From: Tupaia tana
Taxonomy: Eukaryota > Chordata > Mammalia > Scandentia > Tupaiidae
Reading direction: 5' to 3'
Assembly: GCA_026018925.1 (NCBI GenBank)
Contig: JAKSZU010000009.1
Span: 85,634,139 to 85,698,138, forward strand
DNA: 64,000 nt
The translations under genes and the position numbers were made by a program. The notes under the pieces were generated by a model that saw only the letters and a program-made list of their open reading frames with translations, did not search any database and had not been told where the DNA came from. Shown piece after piece: positions 21,491-31,942 of the stretch. The stretch's first letter is position 1. Each line of letters begins with the position of its first letter.

Positions 21491-23384
21491 TTATTATTTT
21501 TTTAATTTAAATTTATTTACTTACATTCAGTCACTGTACATCATTACAGCATGCAAAAGGAGATTTTCCATCCAGAGTACACTGTATATTGTCTCAATCG
21601 AGCACATCAACAAACATATTATTGTCAACAAATAATTTTCCATTTCTTGTTTCCTGTATGTTTTGCTTTTCTTCCCCCAATCCTTGATTCCCTATCTCTT
21701 ACCCTCTGCCATCTCCCACTCTCCTCCCACATTGTCTCTGGTATCTATGTTTACTTTCTATACTGTTTTCCCCCCACGTTTTATTGAATTACTAAAGATC
21801 TTAATTAATCTAAATATTTTCATAGCAAACACAGCTGATATATACATTTCCATGAACACAAGTCTAATTTTAGGCATCCTATAAAGTAGCACCTAACTGG
21901 GGCTATATATCTTACTGCAGTCATTGAATAGATATTTTTTTTTCTGAAACTTTTTTTTTGTAACTACTTTCAATGGTAAGTTCACTTGGTACTATTAAGA
22001 AAACCAGTTTTAACTTAAATCAAAGAAATGCCAAGGAACTTTGCTTAAAGCCAGGAAACAGGTTAGGATTCAGTTCAAATGGTAGGTGCATGAACCTATC
22101 AGTTTCATGTACTTTATCTTCTGTTCTGTTTCAATTTTCCCAATTAAATTCTGGGATATAATATTCAACTCCAGATTTGTCCCTACAATTAAGTTGGCCA
22201 CTTTCTTAGTTTTTGAACTCTTATTTCCATGTGTCTGTATTTAATTTTCCTGATAGAGCACACCCTTGAGAACTTCTTGGAGATCTGGTCTGGTGCTGGT
22301 AAATTCTTTCAGGTTTTGTTTATCTGAGAATGTTCTTGTCTTTTCTTCCCACCTGAAAGATAGTCTTGCCGGGTACAGTATTCTTGGCTGAAATTGCTTC
22401 TCTCTCAACACTTTGAATATATTTTCCCATTCTCTCCTCCCCTGCATTGTTTCTGATGAGAGATCTGCTGTTAGCCTGATGGGATATCCTTTGTAGGTAA
22501 CTTGATGTTTTTCTCTTGCCAGTCTTAGTATCTTGTCTTTGTCTGTGGTTTTGGTCAACCTGGCTATAATGTGTCGTGGAGAAGATCTTTTTGGGTTGAT
22601 TCTATTTGGGGCCCTTTGTATTTCTTGGGACTAGATCTTTGAATGCCTCTCTAGGTTTGGGAAGTTTTCTTGCAGGATTTCATGGAATAGATTATCAATG
22701 TCCTTATAGATCTCTTCACCTTCTGAAATGCCAATTATCCAGATGTTTGGATGTTTGATGGTATCTAGTACTTCTCGTATATTATTCTCAAATGTTTGGG
22801 CCACTTTCTCAGTCTTCATGGTGGATTTTTCTAGGCCAGCTATTTTCTCTTCTGCATCTGAGATTCTATATTCTGTATGATCTAGTCTGCTTTTAATACT
22901 TTCAAGGGAGAGTTTGACTTCCTGTATTATAGACTTCATTTTTAACAGTTCCATTTGATTCTTTTGTAAAGTGTGTAATTCCTCCCTTAGATCTTGCAAG
23001 AATTTCCTCACCTCCTGGAACTTGTCAACTTCTTTCTCCTTTCTCTTTAGCAGTTCATTGTCTCTCTTCTCTTCCATCTCTGTTAGCTTCGCCATTATGA
23101 ATGCTCTAAATTCTTTATCAGACATTTCCATTATTTTCATTGAACTGCTTGTGGATGAAGAGGAGTTATTCTTTTCCCTTGGAGGAGAGGTTTTATCTTG
23201 CTTTCCCATATTTCTTGTGGTCCTGTGGTGATTTCTTGTCGTCTGATGGATGGTGTGTTTCTTTCTAATTCTTGAATTTCAATCACTCTAGCTTGTTTGC
23301 TGGAGGCTGAATTATCAGTAGAAAATCTTCATTTTTCTTGTATCCTGAATGGACTAGTTTGCAGGAGCCATGAGGAATCTTCTT
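21491..23384 (-). mobile_element. HAL1-like element C, inserted antisense into element B
   Basis: On the minus strand there is a shortened 5' region (23,384-23,215), near-complete ORF1, then 3'UTR and an AAATAAATTT-type tail at 21,491-21,535. TCTCCCTTGAA at both borders (about 21,478 and 23,385) is the target duplication. Its 3'UTR lacks the ~260-bp module found in elements D and E. No ORF2 sequence is present between ORF1 and the 3' end. Confidence 0.88.
22241..23209 (-). pseudogene. L1-type ORF1 of HAL1-like element C, one internal stop
   Basis: Starting at the MGKQDKTSPP methionine, the frame stays open for 192 codons to a TAG at about 22,631 (in place of the CAG codon in D and E). It then continues in the same reading order to the EVLKGVLYQEN end and TAA. 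Coiled coil covers residues ~40-150, the RRM begins near NIWIIGISEGEE, and the C-terminal domain contains REWENIFKVLREKQFQPR. Only a few changes separate it from the intact copies. Confidence 0.9.
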
Positions 23385-24925
23385 CTCTCCCTTGAAAGTA
23401 TTAAAAGCAGATTATATCATGCAGAAGATCAAATCTCAGATGCAGAAGGCAGAACTTCTGACCTAAATAATCACCAAAAAGACTGAAAAAATAACTCCCT
23501 AAATGTAAATAATATGTGAGTAATACTAGATACCTTTAAACACCCAAACATCTGGATAATCAGTATTCCAGAAGGTGAAGAAACTAGTAAGGGCATTGAT
23601 AATCTATTCCACAAAATCCTAGAAGAAAACTTTCCAAACCTAAAGAGGCATTCAAATATCCAGACCCAAGGAATACAAAGGACCCCACATAGAATCAACC
23701 CAACAGATTTTCTCCAAGGCACAGTATAGGCAAAGAGACCAAAGCCACAGACAGAGATAAGATACTAAAATTGGAAAGAAAGAAACGTCAAGTTATCTAC
23801 AAAAATATCCCATCGAGCTAATAGCAAACCTCTCAGCAGAAACAATGCAAGCAAGGAAAGAATAGGAAAATATATTCAAAATGTTATGTGAAAAACAATT
23901 TCAATGAAGAATCCTATATCTGGCCAGATTATCCTTCATACAGGAAGAAAAGACAAAAACATCCTCAGATAAACAAAATCTGAAAGAATTTACCAACACC
24001 AGACCAACTCTTTGAGAAGTTCTGAAGGAAATGCTATACCAGGAAAACTAAAGTCAGGTACACAGAAATAAGAGTACAAAAAAAAAAAAATAGAGACAGT
24101 GGCTAACTTAATGGTAAGGGCAACTCTGGAAAAATAAGTAATAATTTTGAATGTTAACTTCCAGAGTTTAAATGGAAACAATAACACCGCAATTTGAACA
24201 GAAGAGAGATTAATTACAAGAGATTGAACTAGTGATATAAAATTTTATGACTTGTCTAAAACATTACTGATTTTCTTCTATGCTTTTTCTCCAGATTTAA
24301 GCAATTTTGTCTTCTCTTTAACTGTTGATTGGTTCATCTACCTACTGTTTGAACAGAATTGTAACCTTTTTCTTGAATTTAAGTCTTACACAAACTTCTC
24401 TTAACATTTTTTTATTTTGACCTATTAAAATAAAACTGTTTTTTAAAATTAAGAAATGCATAAAAATACCTATTTAATGACTGTGGTAAGCTATATAGCC
24501 ACAGCTAGATGCTATTTTATAGTATGTTCATTCTACTCACTGAAGTTTATGCCTGAAGTCAGACATATGTTCATAGATGTGTATGTATCAACTGTGCTTG
24601 CTATTGAAAGTATTCAGATTGATTAATTGATTCTTTTGTGAATCAATAAAATGTGGGGGTAAAAGGCAGGGAAATCAACTGTAGATACCAGAGACAGTGT
24701 GGGAGGAGGTTGGGAAATGGCAGAAAGTGAGAGATAGGGAATCAAGGAAGGGAAAAAAAGAAGCAAAATATATAAGAAACAAGAAATGGAAATTGTTTTT
24801 GAGGACAACATGTATGATAATATTCTTGATTGATCCAATATACAGTGTATTCTGGATGGAAAGTCTCATTTTGTGTACTGTAATAATGTACAGTGAGTAA
24901 ATGTAAATAAATAAATTTAAAATAA
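23385..24925 (+). mobile_element. HAL1-like element B, 3' piece (ORF1 end and 3'UTR)
   Basis: Continues ORF1 after the inserted element C (GAAAGTATTAAAAGCAGA at 23,395). It runs through the RRM and C-terminal coding region with stops to about 24,050. It then passes straight into the 3'UTR: AACAGAAGAGAGATTAATTAC, a TTGATTGGTTCATCTACC block, TGACTGTGGTAAGCTATATAGCC, and the GTAGATACCAGAGACAGTGTGGGAGG end with an AAATAAAT tail. No ORF2. Older than element C because C interrupts it. Confidence 0.85.
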
Positions 24926-24944
24926 AATTAACTCTAAAAAGTCA

Positions 24945-26720
24945 CTTCTACCTAAGTTCAACTACATAGTTAATGAAATCCCAATCAAATTACCAGAGAT
25001 GTTCTTCATAGATTTTGAGAAAAAATTATATAATTTGTCTGGAATCATAAAAGACCCTGTATTGCCAAAGCAAAACTGAACAAGAAGAGTGTAGTAGGAG
25101 GCATATCCTTCTCTGATCCTATAATATATTACAAAACTGTGACCATCAGAACAGCATGGTACTGGCGTAAAAAACAAGCATTTGGTCCAATGGGACTGAA
25201 TAGAGACCACAGAAACAAATTCCAAAACATATAGCCAACTGAGTTTTGACAAAGGGCACCAGATACTCCAGTGGGTAAGAGAAAATCTCTCCATCAAATG
25301 GTGCTGGAAAAACTGGATATTCACCTTTAGAAAGATAAAACAGGACCCCTATCTCTCACCATTAAATAAAATCAGCTCAAAATAGATAAAATATCTAAAT
25401 CTAAGAACTTGAACCATAAAACCTCTTGTGGAAAATGCCAGGGAAACTTTTAGAGACATTGGAATAGGCAAAGATTTATTAAATAAAAACCCCAAAGCAC
25501 AGGCAATAATTCAAAAAATAGACAAGTTGGACTACCTCAGTTTAAAAAGGTTCTGCACAGCCAAAAAGCATATAAAAAAAATGCTCAACATCCCTTATCA
25601 TAAGGGAGATGCATATCAAAACCAAAATGAGAGGAACCAGCAGATGGCATAATGGTTATGTCACTGGACTCCCAAGTAGTCAACCACAGTTTAAGTCCCA
25701 TACCTGGCAGCTTAAAAGTCATGTCAGGTGTTTGTGCATGCATGCCCAAAATCCCAAGTGGAGAAAGCAGTAGAAGGAATTGTGGCATAGCCATTCTCCG
25801 GGGGTGGGGGGGGGGTGGGGAGGAGATTTCTTTCTTTCTTTCTCTGTGTCTCTCTGGCAAACACACATACCCTATAGCAAAAATATCCCAAGAAGTAAAA
25901 GAAAAAAAAAAGAGAGAGATACCACCTATCCCCAGTCACAATGGCTAAGATTAAAAAAAAAAAAAAAAAAAAAAAAGTGCTGACAAGGCTGTTGAGAAAA
26001 GGAACTCTCCTACACTGTTAGTGAGAATGGAAATTAGTACAGCCACTGTAGGAAAAACATATACAAGTATACAAGGATTTTTAAATAGAACTACCCTATG
26101 ATCCAGCAATTCCATTCCTGGGTATCTACCCAATGGATAGAGATGCACTTAGTCATAAGAACACTTGCACATCTTGTTTATTGAGGCATTATTCACAATT
26201 GCCAAGCCATGGAATCAACACAAATGTCCACAAACAGCTGAATAAATGTAAAAAGGATGGTACATATACACCACAGAATACTACTCAGGCATGAAAAACA
26301 AAACAATGACACTCTGGCATTTGATAATACACAAAATGCAAGATTTACTGCTAAGCGAAGCAAGTCAGTGAAAGAGAGCCATTGTATTTCTCCATTCAAT
26401 ATTACTGATTGTCTGTACTCTATGGCAGAAACTAAAAGATTGTAAGGAATAAAAGCATGGAGAATAATTGTGAACACTAGAGACAGTGTGGAGGAGTGTG
26501 AGAAATGGGAGAGAATGAGAGGCAGGGAACCGAGGGGGAAAAGAAAAAAAGCAAAACATTTAAGGGACAGAAAAATGGAAAATTATCTGTTGATGATAAT
26601 ATGTATGGTAATATCTTTGTCTGAACCAAAATACAGTTTATTCAGAATGGGAAAAATTCATTTGGTATGCTGTAATGATGGTGATTGAGTGTAAAAAATT
26701 AATTAAATAAACAACTAGTA
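24945..26720 (+). mobile_element. L1, 5'-truncated (ORF2 C-terminus and 3'UTR), with SINE inside
   Basis: Sequence for the end of ORF2 (CAATCAAATTACCAGAGATG, then GGTGCTGGAAAAACTGG) and the Cys-rich tail region, with stops. The 3'UTR (about 26,450-26,720) holds the same GACAGTGTGGAGGAG module that ends other L1s here. The tail is AATTAAATAAAC. It lies back to back with HAL1-like element B. Confidence 0.87.
25633..25905 (+). mobile_element. tRNA-derived SINE in L1 3' region
   Basis: GGAACCAGCAGATGGCATAATGG head, B box AGTTTAAGTCC, TAAAAGTCATGTCAGG, a (GGGGTG)n-expanded segment and a CCCTATAGCAAAAAT end. It is diverged, with a TTTC tract in the tail region. The L1 reading AATGAGATACCACC is split around it. 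Confidence 0.9.
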
Positions 26721-26735
26721 AATAATTTTTCTCTC

Positions 26736-27017
26736 TCTCTCTCTCTCTTTTTTTTTTTTTTTTTTTTTTTAGGTTTTCGCTATAGGGCGCGTGCGCTCGC
26801 CAGACAGACAGAGAGAGACATAGAGACAGAAAGCGAGAAATCACCCCCCAGGGGGGATGGTCACGCCGCAATCCCTTCTCCTCCATTCTCCTCTCGGGAT
26901 CTTGGGCACGTACGCACACGCGCCCGGCGTGAGTTGTAAGCCACCGGGTCCGGGACGCGAACCGCGGTCGACTATGTGGGAGTCCAGTGACATAGCCATT
27001 ACGCTAACTGCTGGTTC
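26736..27017 (-). mobile_element. tRNA-derived SINE, young subfamily, antisense
   Basis: T-run plus GTTTTCGCTATAGGGCGCG start, GGATGGTCACGCCGCAATCCC and GAGTTGTAAGCCACC: the minus-strand signatures of the young subfamily. B box GGTTCGCGTCC on minus. The A/T-rich flanks TTTTTCTCTCT on both sides fit a target duplication. Confidence 0.95.
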
Positions 27018-27202
27018 CCAAATTTTTCTCTCTTATAAAAAGCATTTACACTTAAAAATTGGGATGAGGTGAATTCCTTCCTTCTTAAAAATGTTTCTAG
27101 AGCTACCAAAGAACTTCATTTATAAAATTGTTGACAAAAATATTTTCCTGGATTGCACAAGAAAGGAGACAGGGATCACTGATAAGACATGGTATATGAC
27201 AT

Positions 27203-27515
27203 TACTCAGACTTCTTTCTCTCCTGCTTCATTAGAAGATGGACATTCCTCATTTTTATTTTCTCCCTTCTCTGCAAGTCAATCTTTAGTTTCTTGGTTTG
27301 CCACGATGTCCTATTTTCCCTTTGTTCCCCCTTTTCTTTTCTGTTTGCACTTTTTTTCTCCAAAGATTTATCCTTCCCTGCTTCTTTTTTTGTCTTCATC
27401 ACTTTTACAGAAACAGGTTTAGTAGACAACCTCCAGGTCTCCTCTTGGGCTCTTCCTTGGCAGCCCTCTTGATTGAGTGGACCTTCTTCTTGGGTATTTC
27501 AGCTTCCAACAGGGT
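27203..27515 (-). pseudogene. HMGN1: HMGN1-like processed pseudogene
   Basis: Minus frames joined by one frameshift near 27,415 give an HMGN-type protein. It has a start-like IPKKKV, the nucleosome-binding core KEEPKRR, then a Lys-rich KDKSLEKK region and a Gln/Lys/Glu-rich tail. The order and spacing follow HMGN1, a nucleosome-binding high-mobility protein. The core's RRSARL motif is lost and the tail is mutated. No introns, so a retrocopy. It sits just before an old SINE. HMGN4 or another HMGN paralogue is a possible alternative source. Confidence 0.7.
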
Positions 27516-27647
27516 GCATGCAGGGTGCCTGGAGTGCTGCAGCTCACAGAGAGGCTTGGCAGACATGGACAGATAGATATTGCCACTCCTCCTATCACCT
27601 GAGCTCCTGAGACTGGCTGAGGACACACTTTCTACCAGGTGTGTAAG

Positions 27648-27900
27648 AAATACACTCATGGTTAAAGTGGCTGGATCACACATGGCCAACTGTGCTGCTA
27701 GAGTCCCAGACCTGGGAGCTTGAGCTTGGAAAACATTCTAGACACATGTGTGTGCATGCCCAAAAATGCTTAAAGGAGAATGGAGGAGAAGGGATTGCAA
27801 CATGGCCATCCTCCTGGGTGGGGGGGTGCTTTCTCACTTTCCCCCTCTTTCTCTCTCTCTTGTGAGCACACATGCCCTAAAGCATATTAGAAGAAAAATA
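27648..27900 (+). mobile_element. Old tRNA-derived SINE, sense, head decayed
   Basis: GGTTAAAGTGGCTGGATC, GAGTCCCAGACCTGGGAGCTTGA, CATGCCCAAAAATGC, GGAGGAGAAGGGATTG, a pyrimidine tract and a GCCCTAAAGCA end. It belongs to the old TGGTTAAGG-type form of the family. Confidence 0.8.
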
Positions 27901-29339
27901 ATAATTTGTTAGGATTCCCTTATGATCCTTGATGATCTCTGTGGCTGGCATTTCCTGTGCATCAAACATTACACTTGGAACTGGGACCATTGAACAGGGT
28001 TTCTTAAATTTGATAAGGATAATGAGATCACTAGATAGTTTGGACCAAGTGATGGCACTTTATCACCTAAGCCAAGGTAGGTCCACTTAATCTAATGGAT
28101 GGTACTGCCAAAGCAGTAACCAGAATAGTGTAAATTGCAGAGATCAATAGTATTGGCTAATTGATCATGGAGTATCCAAAACTGAAATTGATGGACAGCT
28201 TTCTCAATTCACGTTTGACCAAAAATGACCTAGGTCTAGTGAATAGTCTATCTTGAATCATCAAAGCAGAAAGTCACAATCTCAATAAATTCTCAGACTG
28301 GAACCAGTTTATAGTCCCAGATCCACTTGGAGGAAGGGAACAGGTATGTTCTTTTGAGGAAAGATCCTGACACACTGTGAACAATTTATACTGTTATTTT
28401 TTTCTCTCAACTTTCCCCAAAGGGATATATGGCCATTTACCAGAGTGCTTGTGCAATAAAAAAATTAAAAGTAGTAAAACTCTTAGGAAATTAGTGAACA
28501 TTGATTGTGAATTGCTACTAATTTCTAGAGTTCCTAAATACCACAGGTCTACAGTAAACACAGTAGTGATTCATGAATGTCTAGTAATCAATGGAGATTT
28601 ATCAAACATCTCTCTCAGATATACACTGGGTCTGGGAACCCACCCTGTGGTTATCTCTTCATGTTCCAGAATTCAGAATTTGAGTAAACATACTTAGCTA
28701 TTGGCAGCATCCTTACATTTGTTCCCAGGCTCATGGAGTGAGGATTATTATGGTAAGAAAAGCTAACTAGAAACCACTAGAACCATCTCTACTTTAAAAT
28801 ATAGAGTCCACAAAGACCTATAAATAGAACTACACTATGATCCACAATGAATTTATAATATATCCACTTTTCTGGAATGAATTATATTCCCTAGATTTAC
28901 ATTTATTGCATGTTTCCTGTTAGGGTAGGTCACAAGGAATTCTCTTCAAAGATTTCAGAAGGTGGAAGGGAGACAGCCATTTTGTAACATAAACACATTA
29001 TTGCCCAAATGCTGACTCAACTCAGAATGAAGCAGCGACTGAGCCAGTTGTGTGTATATAGCTCCAAGAAAAAGGGCCCAAGGTTCCATAGGATACTATT
29101 GTCACCAAGTTCAGAGGCATTTAGAATAGACATGGGCTTCAGTCTACCCTATGGGCTTCCAGCTTCCATGCTCTCAGGGATTTCAGCCTTTTCATGATCT
29201 TTCTTTTTTAACTTCCTCCTTTGTACTTCAAGCACTTGCATCAGATGCAGAGACTATATTATAGGGACTAAGTAGCTCCAACAATTGTGTAAACCAAATC
29301 CCTGCAAAAGTCTCTCTCTCTTTCTTCTATCCATCCATC
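27901..29339. other. Unrecognised sequence
   Basis: No clear repeat or gene. Small frames (28,377-28,697; 29,009-29,197) have no recognisable domain and no retrocopy hallmarks. Confidence 0.45.
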
Positions 29340-29830
29340 TATATGTATGCACATCTAAATATCTATATATAATATAGATATACTATATAATATACATAAT
29401 ATGTAACATATATAACATATATTTTCTCTCTAGTAGGAGATATATATATAAAATAGATACATATGTGCTTATATATTATAATAAAATATATTTAATATAT
29501 AAATATATTAAAATATATGTTAAATAAAAATATTTTAATATAAATATAAAAATATAAATATAAAGTATATATTAATATATAACAGTAATATAAAATATGG
29601 ATATATAATAGTCATATATATTATGTTTATATATATAATTATAATGTATAAACACTATACTATTGTATAATACAATATTATATTGTATAATATAATATGT
29701 TAATATATAATATATATCATATAATATAATAAATATATAATATTAAAATATATTATATATTATAATTATAAATATATGATATTAATAATATATGATATAT
29801 ATTATACTTACATGTATTATGATAATTTTT
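29340..29830. repeat. AT-rich low-complexity tract
   Basis: About 490 bases of nearly pure A and T with irregular TATA, ATAT and AATATA units, many of them palindromic. It ends at the inverted repeat at 29,832. Confidence 0.9.
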
Positions 29831-29831
29831 G

Positions 29832-29940
29832 TATTAGTCAGGGTTCAAGTGGAGAAGTAGGACCAGTAGGAGTCCTACTTCTGGTCAGACTATATAAAAT
29901 CTACTAGTTCTACTTCTCCACTTAAACCCTTACTAATATA
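29832..29940. repeat. Imperfect inverted repeat with an internal hairpin
   Basis: The left arm at 29,832-29,860 (TATTAGTCAGGGTTCAAGTG, then GAGAAGTAG) pairs with the right arm at about 29,910-29,939 (CTACTTCTCCACTTAAACCC, then TTACTAATA), with about two mismatches. A second, inner pair GAAGTAGGAC / GTCCTACTTC forms a short hairpin inside. Confidence 0.8.
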
Positions 29941-30069
29941 GGAATTATTTAGAGACCAGGTTTTTTCTTCCGTATGCTATCCTTTTTCATTTGTTCTGGG
30001 TTTTTCTTTATCTCCTCCTACCCCCAGAAACTATAGCCAATGGATGCATTAATTGTGTTTCTTTCTTTT

Positions 30070-30266
30070 TTCAGAGAGAGATTTTTTTGCTCTAGGGCTC
30101 ATTCACTCACCAGAAAGACAGAGAGACAGAAAGCAAGAAATCACTCCACAGGGGGGATGGCCACACTGCAATCCCTTCTCTTCCATTCTTGGGATTTTGG
30201 ACATGCATACATATTTGCCCAGCATGAGTTTTAAGCCAGCATTTCTAAAATTAGAACCACAGTTGA
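30070..30266 (-). mobile_element. tRNA-derived SINE, 3' part (split by HAL1-like element D)
   Basis: The minus-strand SINE tail and body (TGCTCTAGGGCTCATTCACTC, ATCACTCCACAGGGGGGATGG, TTCTTGGGATTTTGGACATG) stop at ATTAGAACCACAGTTGA. The missing head lies at 33,017-33,083. The two pieces join across the duplicated AAAATTAGAACCACAGTTGA. Confidence 0.9.
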
Positions 30267-30638
30267 GAGTTGAGCCCTTCTCTGAGCAGACTCCTCATGG
30301 ATACTGGGAACTAGATTTTTCAGGGAACAGGAGAAATGAAGATTTTCTACTCATAATTCAGCCTCCAGCAAGCAGAGCTAGTGTGGTAGGGAGCCCCTCT
30401 GGCCTCCTATCTCTGTCACTGTGTCTCTGAGGTCTCTGTCTCTCTCTGCTCCTGTCTCCTCATCTTTGTTTTTTGGTAATTTTTCCTTTTTATGATTTTT
30501 TTAAAGGCAAAGTTTTTCTCTGGCGCTCTGCTCCTCCCATTGTTTTGTTAATAATCCCTTCTGCTTCTTCCTCCCAGGCAGGAGAGTTGAGCCCTTCTCT
30601 GAGCAGACTCCTCATGGATACTGGGAACTAGGTTTTTC
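30267..30638 (+). repeat. HAL1-like 5'UTR monomers (1.2 units, 317-bp period)
   Basis: GAGTTGAGCCCTTCTCTGAG with the following bases to about GGGAACTAG starts at 30,267 and again at 30,584. The first unit is complete. The second stops after about 55 bases at the GC-rich block. Tandem 5'UTR monomers act as promoters in some mammalian L1 families; that role is inferred here. Confidence 0.85.
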
Positions 30639-30664
30639 GCGCGGCGTGCAAGCGCGCCGCGCAG
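30638..30664. promoter_or_regulatory. CpG-dense hairpin in HAL1-like 5'UTR
   Basis: CGCGCGGCGTGCAAGCGCGCC, then GCGCAG. Arms GCGCGGCG and CGCCGCGC pair around a short loop. It is the only such GC island in this AT-rich element. The same block, shortened, occurs in element E near 57,787-57,800. A promoter role is inferred, not shown. Confidence 0.45.
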
Positions 30665-30973
30665 TTTTCTGTTTTGTGATTTTTTTCTTTAAAAAAAAAA
30701 AACAAGAAAGAAAAGTAATTACAATTTTTTATTTTTAGTCTTTTTTTCTCTCTTTTTGTTGTTGTTTCTCTCTCTCTTTTTCATTTTCCTTTTTCTTGTA
30801 TCTCCACCCAATATCTACTGAATCTGCTGCACCAGCGATCACAACAGAACGGCAAGCAGATTCTAGAACACCTCTGTCTGCTTGTTCCTGTACATTGAGG
30901 CTTAACTTCAAGAATTTGAAAGAAACACGCCATTCATCAGATGACAAGAAATCACCGTCGGATCACGAGAAAT

Positions 30974-31942
30974 ATGGGAAAACGAGAAAATACCTCTCCT
31001 CCACGGGAAAAGAGTAACTCTTCTTCATCCACAAGCAGTTCGGTGAAAGTCATGGAAATGTCTGATAAGGAATTTAGAGCATTCGTAATGTCGAAGCTAA
31101 CAGAAATGGAAGAAAAGAGAGATAATGAACTGCTAAAGAGAAAGGAGAAAGAAGTTGCCGAGTTCCAGGAGATGAGGAAATTCTTGCAAGATCTAAAAGA
31201 GGAATTACACACTTTACAAAAGACTCAAACGGAACTGCTAGAGATGAAGGCTATAATACAAGAAGTCAAAATCTCCCTAGAAAGTATTAAAAGCAGACTA
31301 GATCATTCAGAAAATAGAATCTCAGGTGTAGAAGAGAAAATGGCTGGCTTAGAAAAATCCACCACGAAGACTGAGAAAATGGCTCAAAAATTTGAGAATG
31401 ATATGCGAGAAGTACTGGATACCATCAAACGTCCAAATATCCGGATAATTGGCATTCCAGAAGGTGAAGAGACCCATAAGGGCATTGATAATCTATTCCA
31501 TGAAATCCTGCAAGAAAACTTTCCAAACCTAGAGAGGCATTCGAAGATCCAGTCCCAGGAAATACAAAGGACTCCAAATAGAATCAACCCAAGAAGATCT
31601 TCTCCAAGACACATTATAGCCAGGTTGACCAAAACCGCAGTCAAAGACAAGATACTAAGATTGGCAAGAGAGAAACATCAAGTTACCTACAAAGGACATC
31701 CCATCAGGCTAACAGCAGATCTCTCATCGGAAACAATGCGAGCGAGGAGAGAATGGGAAAATATATTCAAAGTGTTACGAGAGAAGCAATTTCAGCCAAG
31801 AATACTGTACCCGGCAAGATTATCTTTCAGGTGGGAAGAAAAGACAAGAACATTCTCAGATAAACAAAACCTGAAAGAATTTACCAGCACCAGACCAGAT
31901 CTCCAAGAAGTTCTCAAGGGTGTGTTGTATCAAGAAAATTAA
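30974..31942 (+). CDS. L1-type ORF1 protein (ORF1p-like), intact, HAL1-like element D
   Basis: An open frame of 322 codons from MGKRENTSPP; an upstream in-frame ATG at 30,941 adds 11 residues. I prefer 30,974 because L1 ORF1 proteins start with MGK and this ATG has A at -3 and G at +4. Layout: Ser-rich N-terminus, long coiled coil (about residues 45-155 with LTEMEEKRDNELLKRKEKEV and later heptads), RRM core from NIRIIGIPEGEE to about PRHIIARLTKT, and a basic C-terminal domain with RREWENIFKVLREKQFQPR. These are the three parts of the L1 trimeric RNA chaperone. It differs from element E's ORF1 at only about nine residues. Where a functional L1 has ORF2, only 3'UTR follows. Confidence 0.93.
   Translation: MGKRENTSPPREKSNSSSSTSSSVKVMEMSDKEFRAFVMSKLTEMEEKRDNELLKRKEKEVAEFQEMRKFLQDLKEELHTLQKTQTELLEMKAIIQEVKISLESIKSRLDHSENRISGVEEKMAGLEKSTTKTEKMAQKFENDMREVLDTIKRPNIRIIGIPEGEETHKGIDNLFHEILQENFPNLERHSKIQSQEIQRTPNRINPRRSSPRHIIARLTKTAVKDKILRLAREKHQVTYKGHPIRLTADLSSETMRARREWENIFKVLREKQFQPRILYPARLSFRWEEKTRTFSDKQNLKEFTSTRPDLQEVLKGVLYQEN

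Noticed and set aside
22971..23231. 86-codon frames antisense to ORF1 (also at 30,952-31,212 and 57,246-57,506)
   Set aside because: They recur in all HAL1-like copies as the mirror of the coiled-coil coding strand. Their openness follows from ORF1 codon composition; no independent signal.
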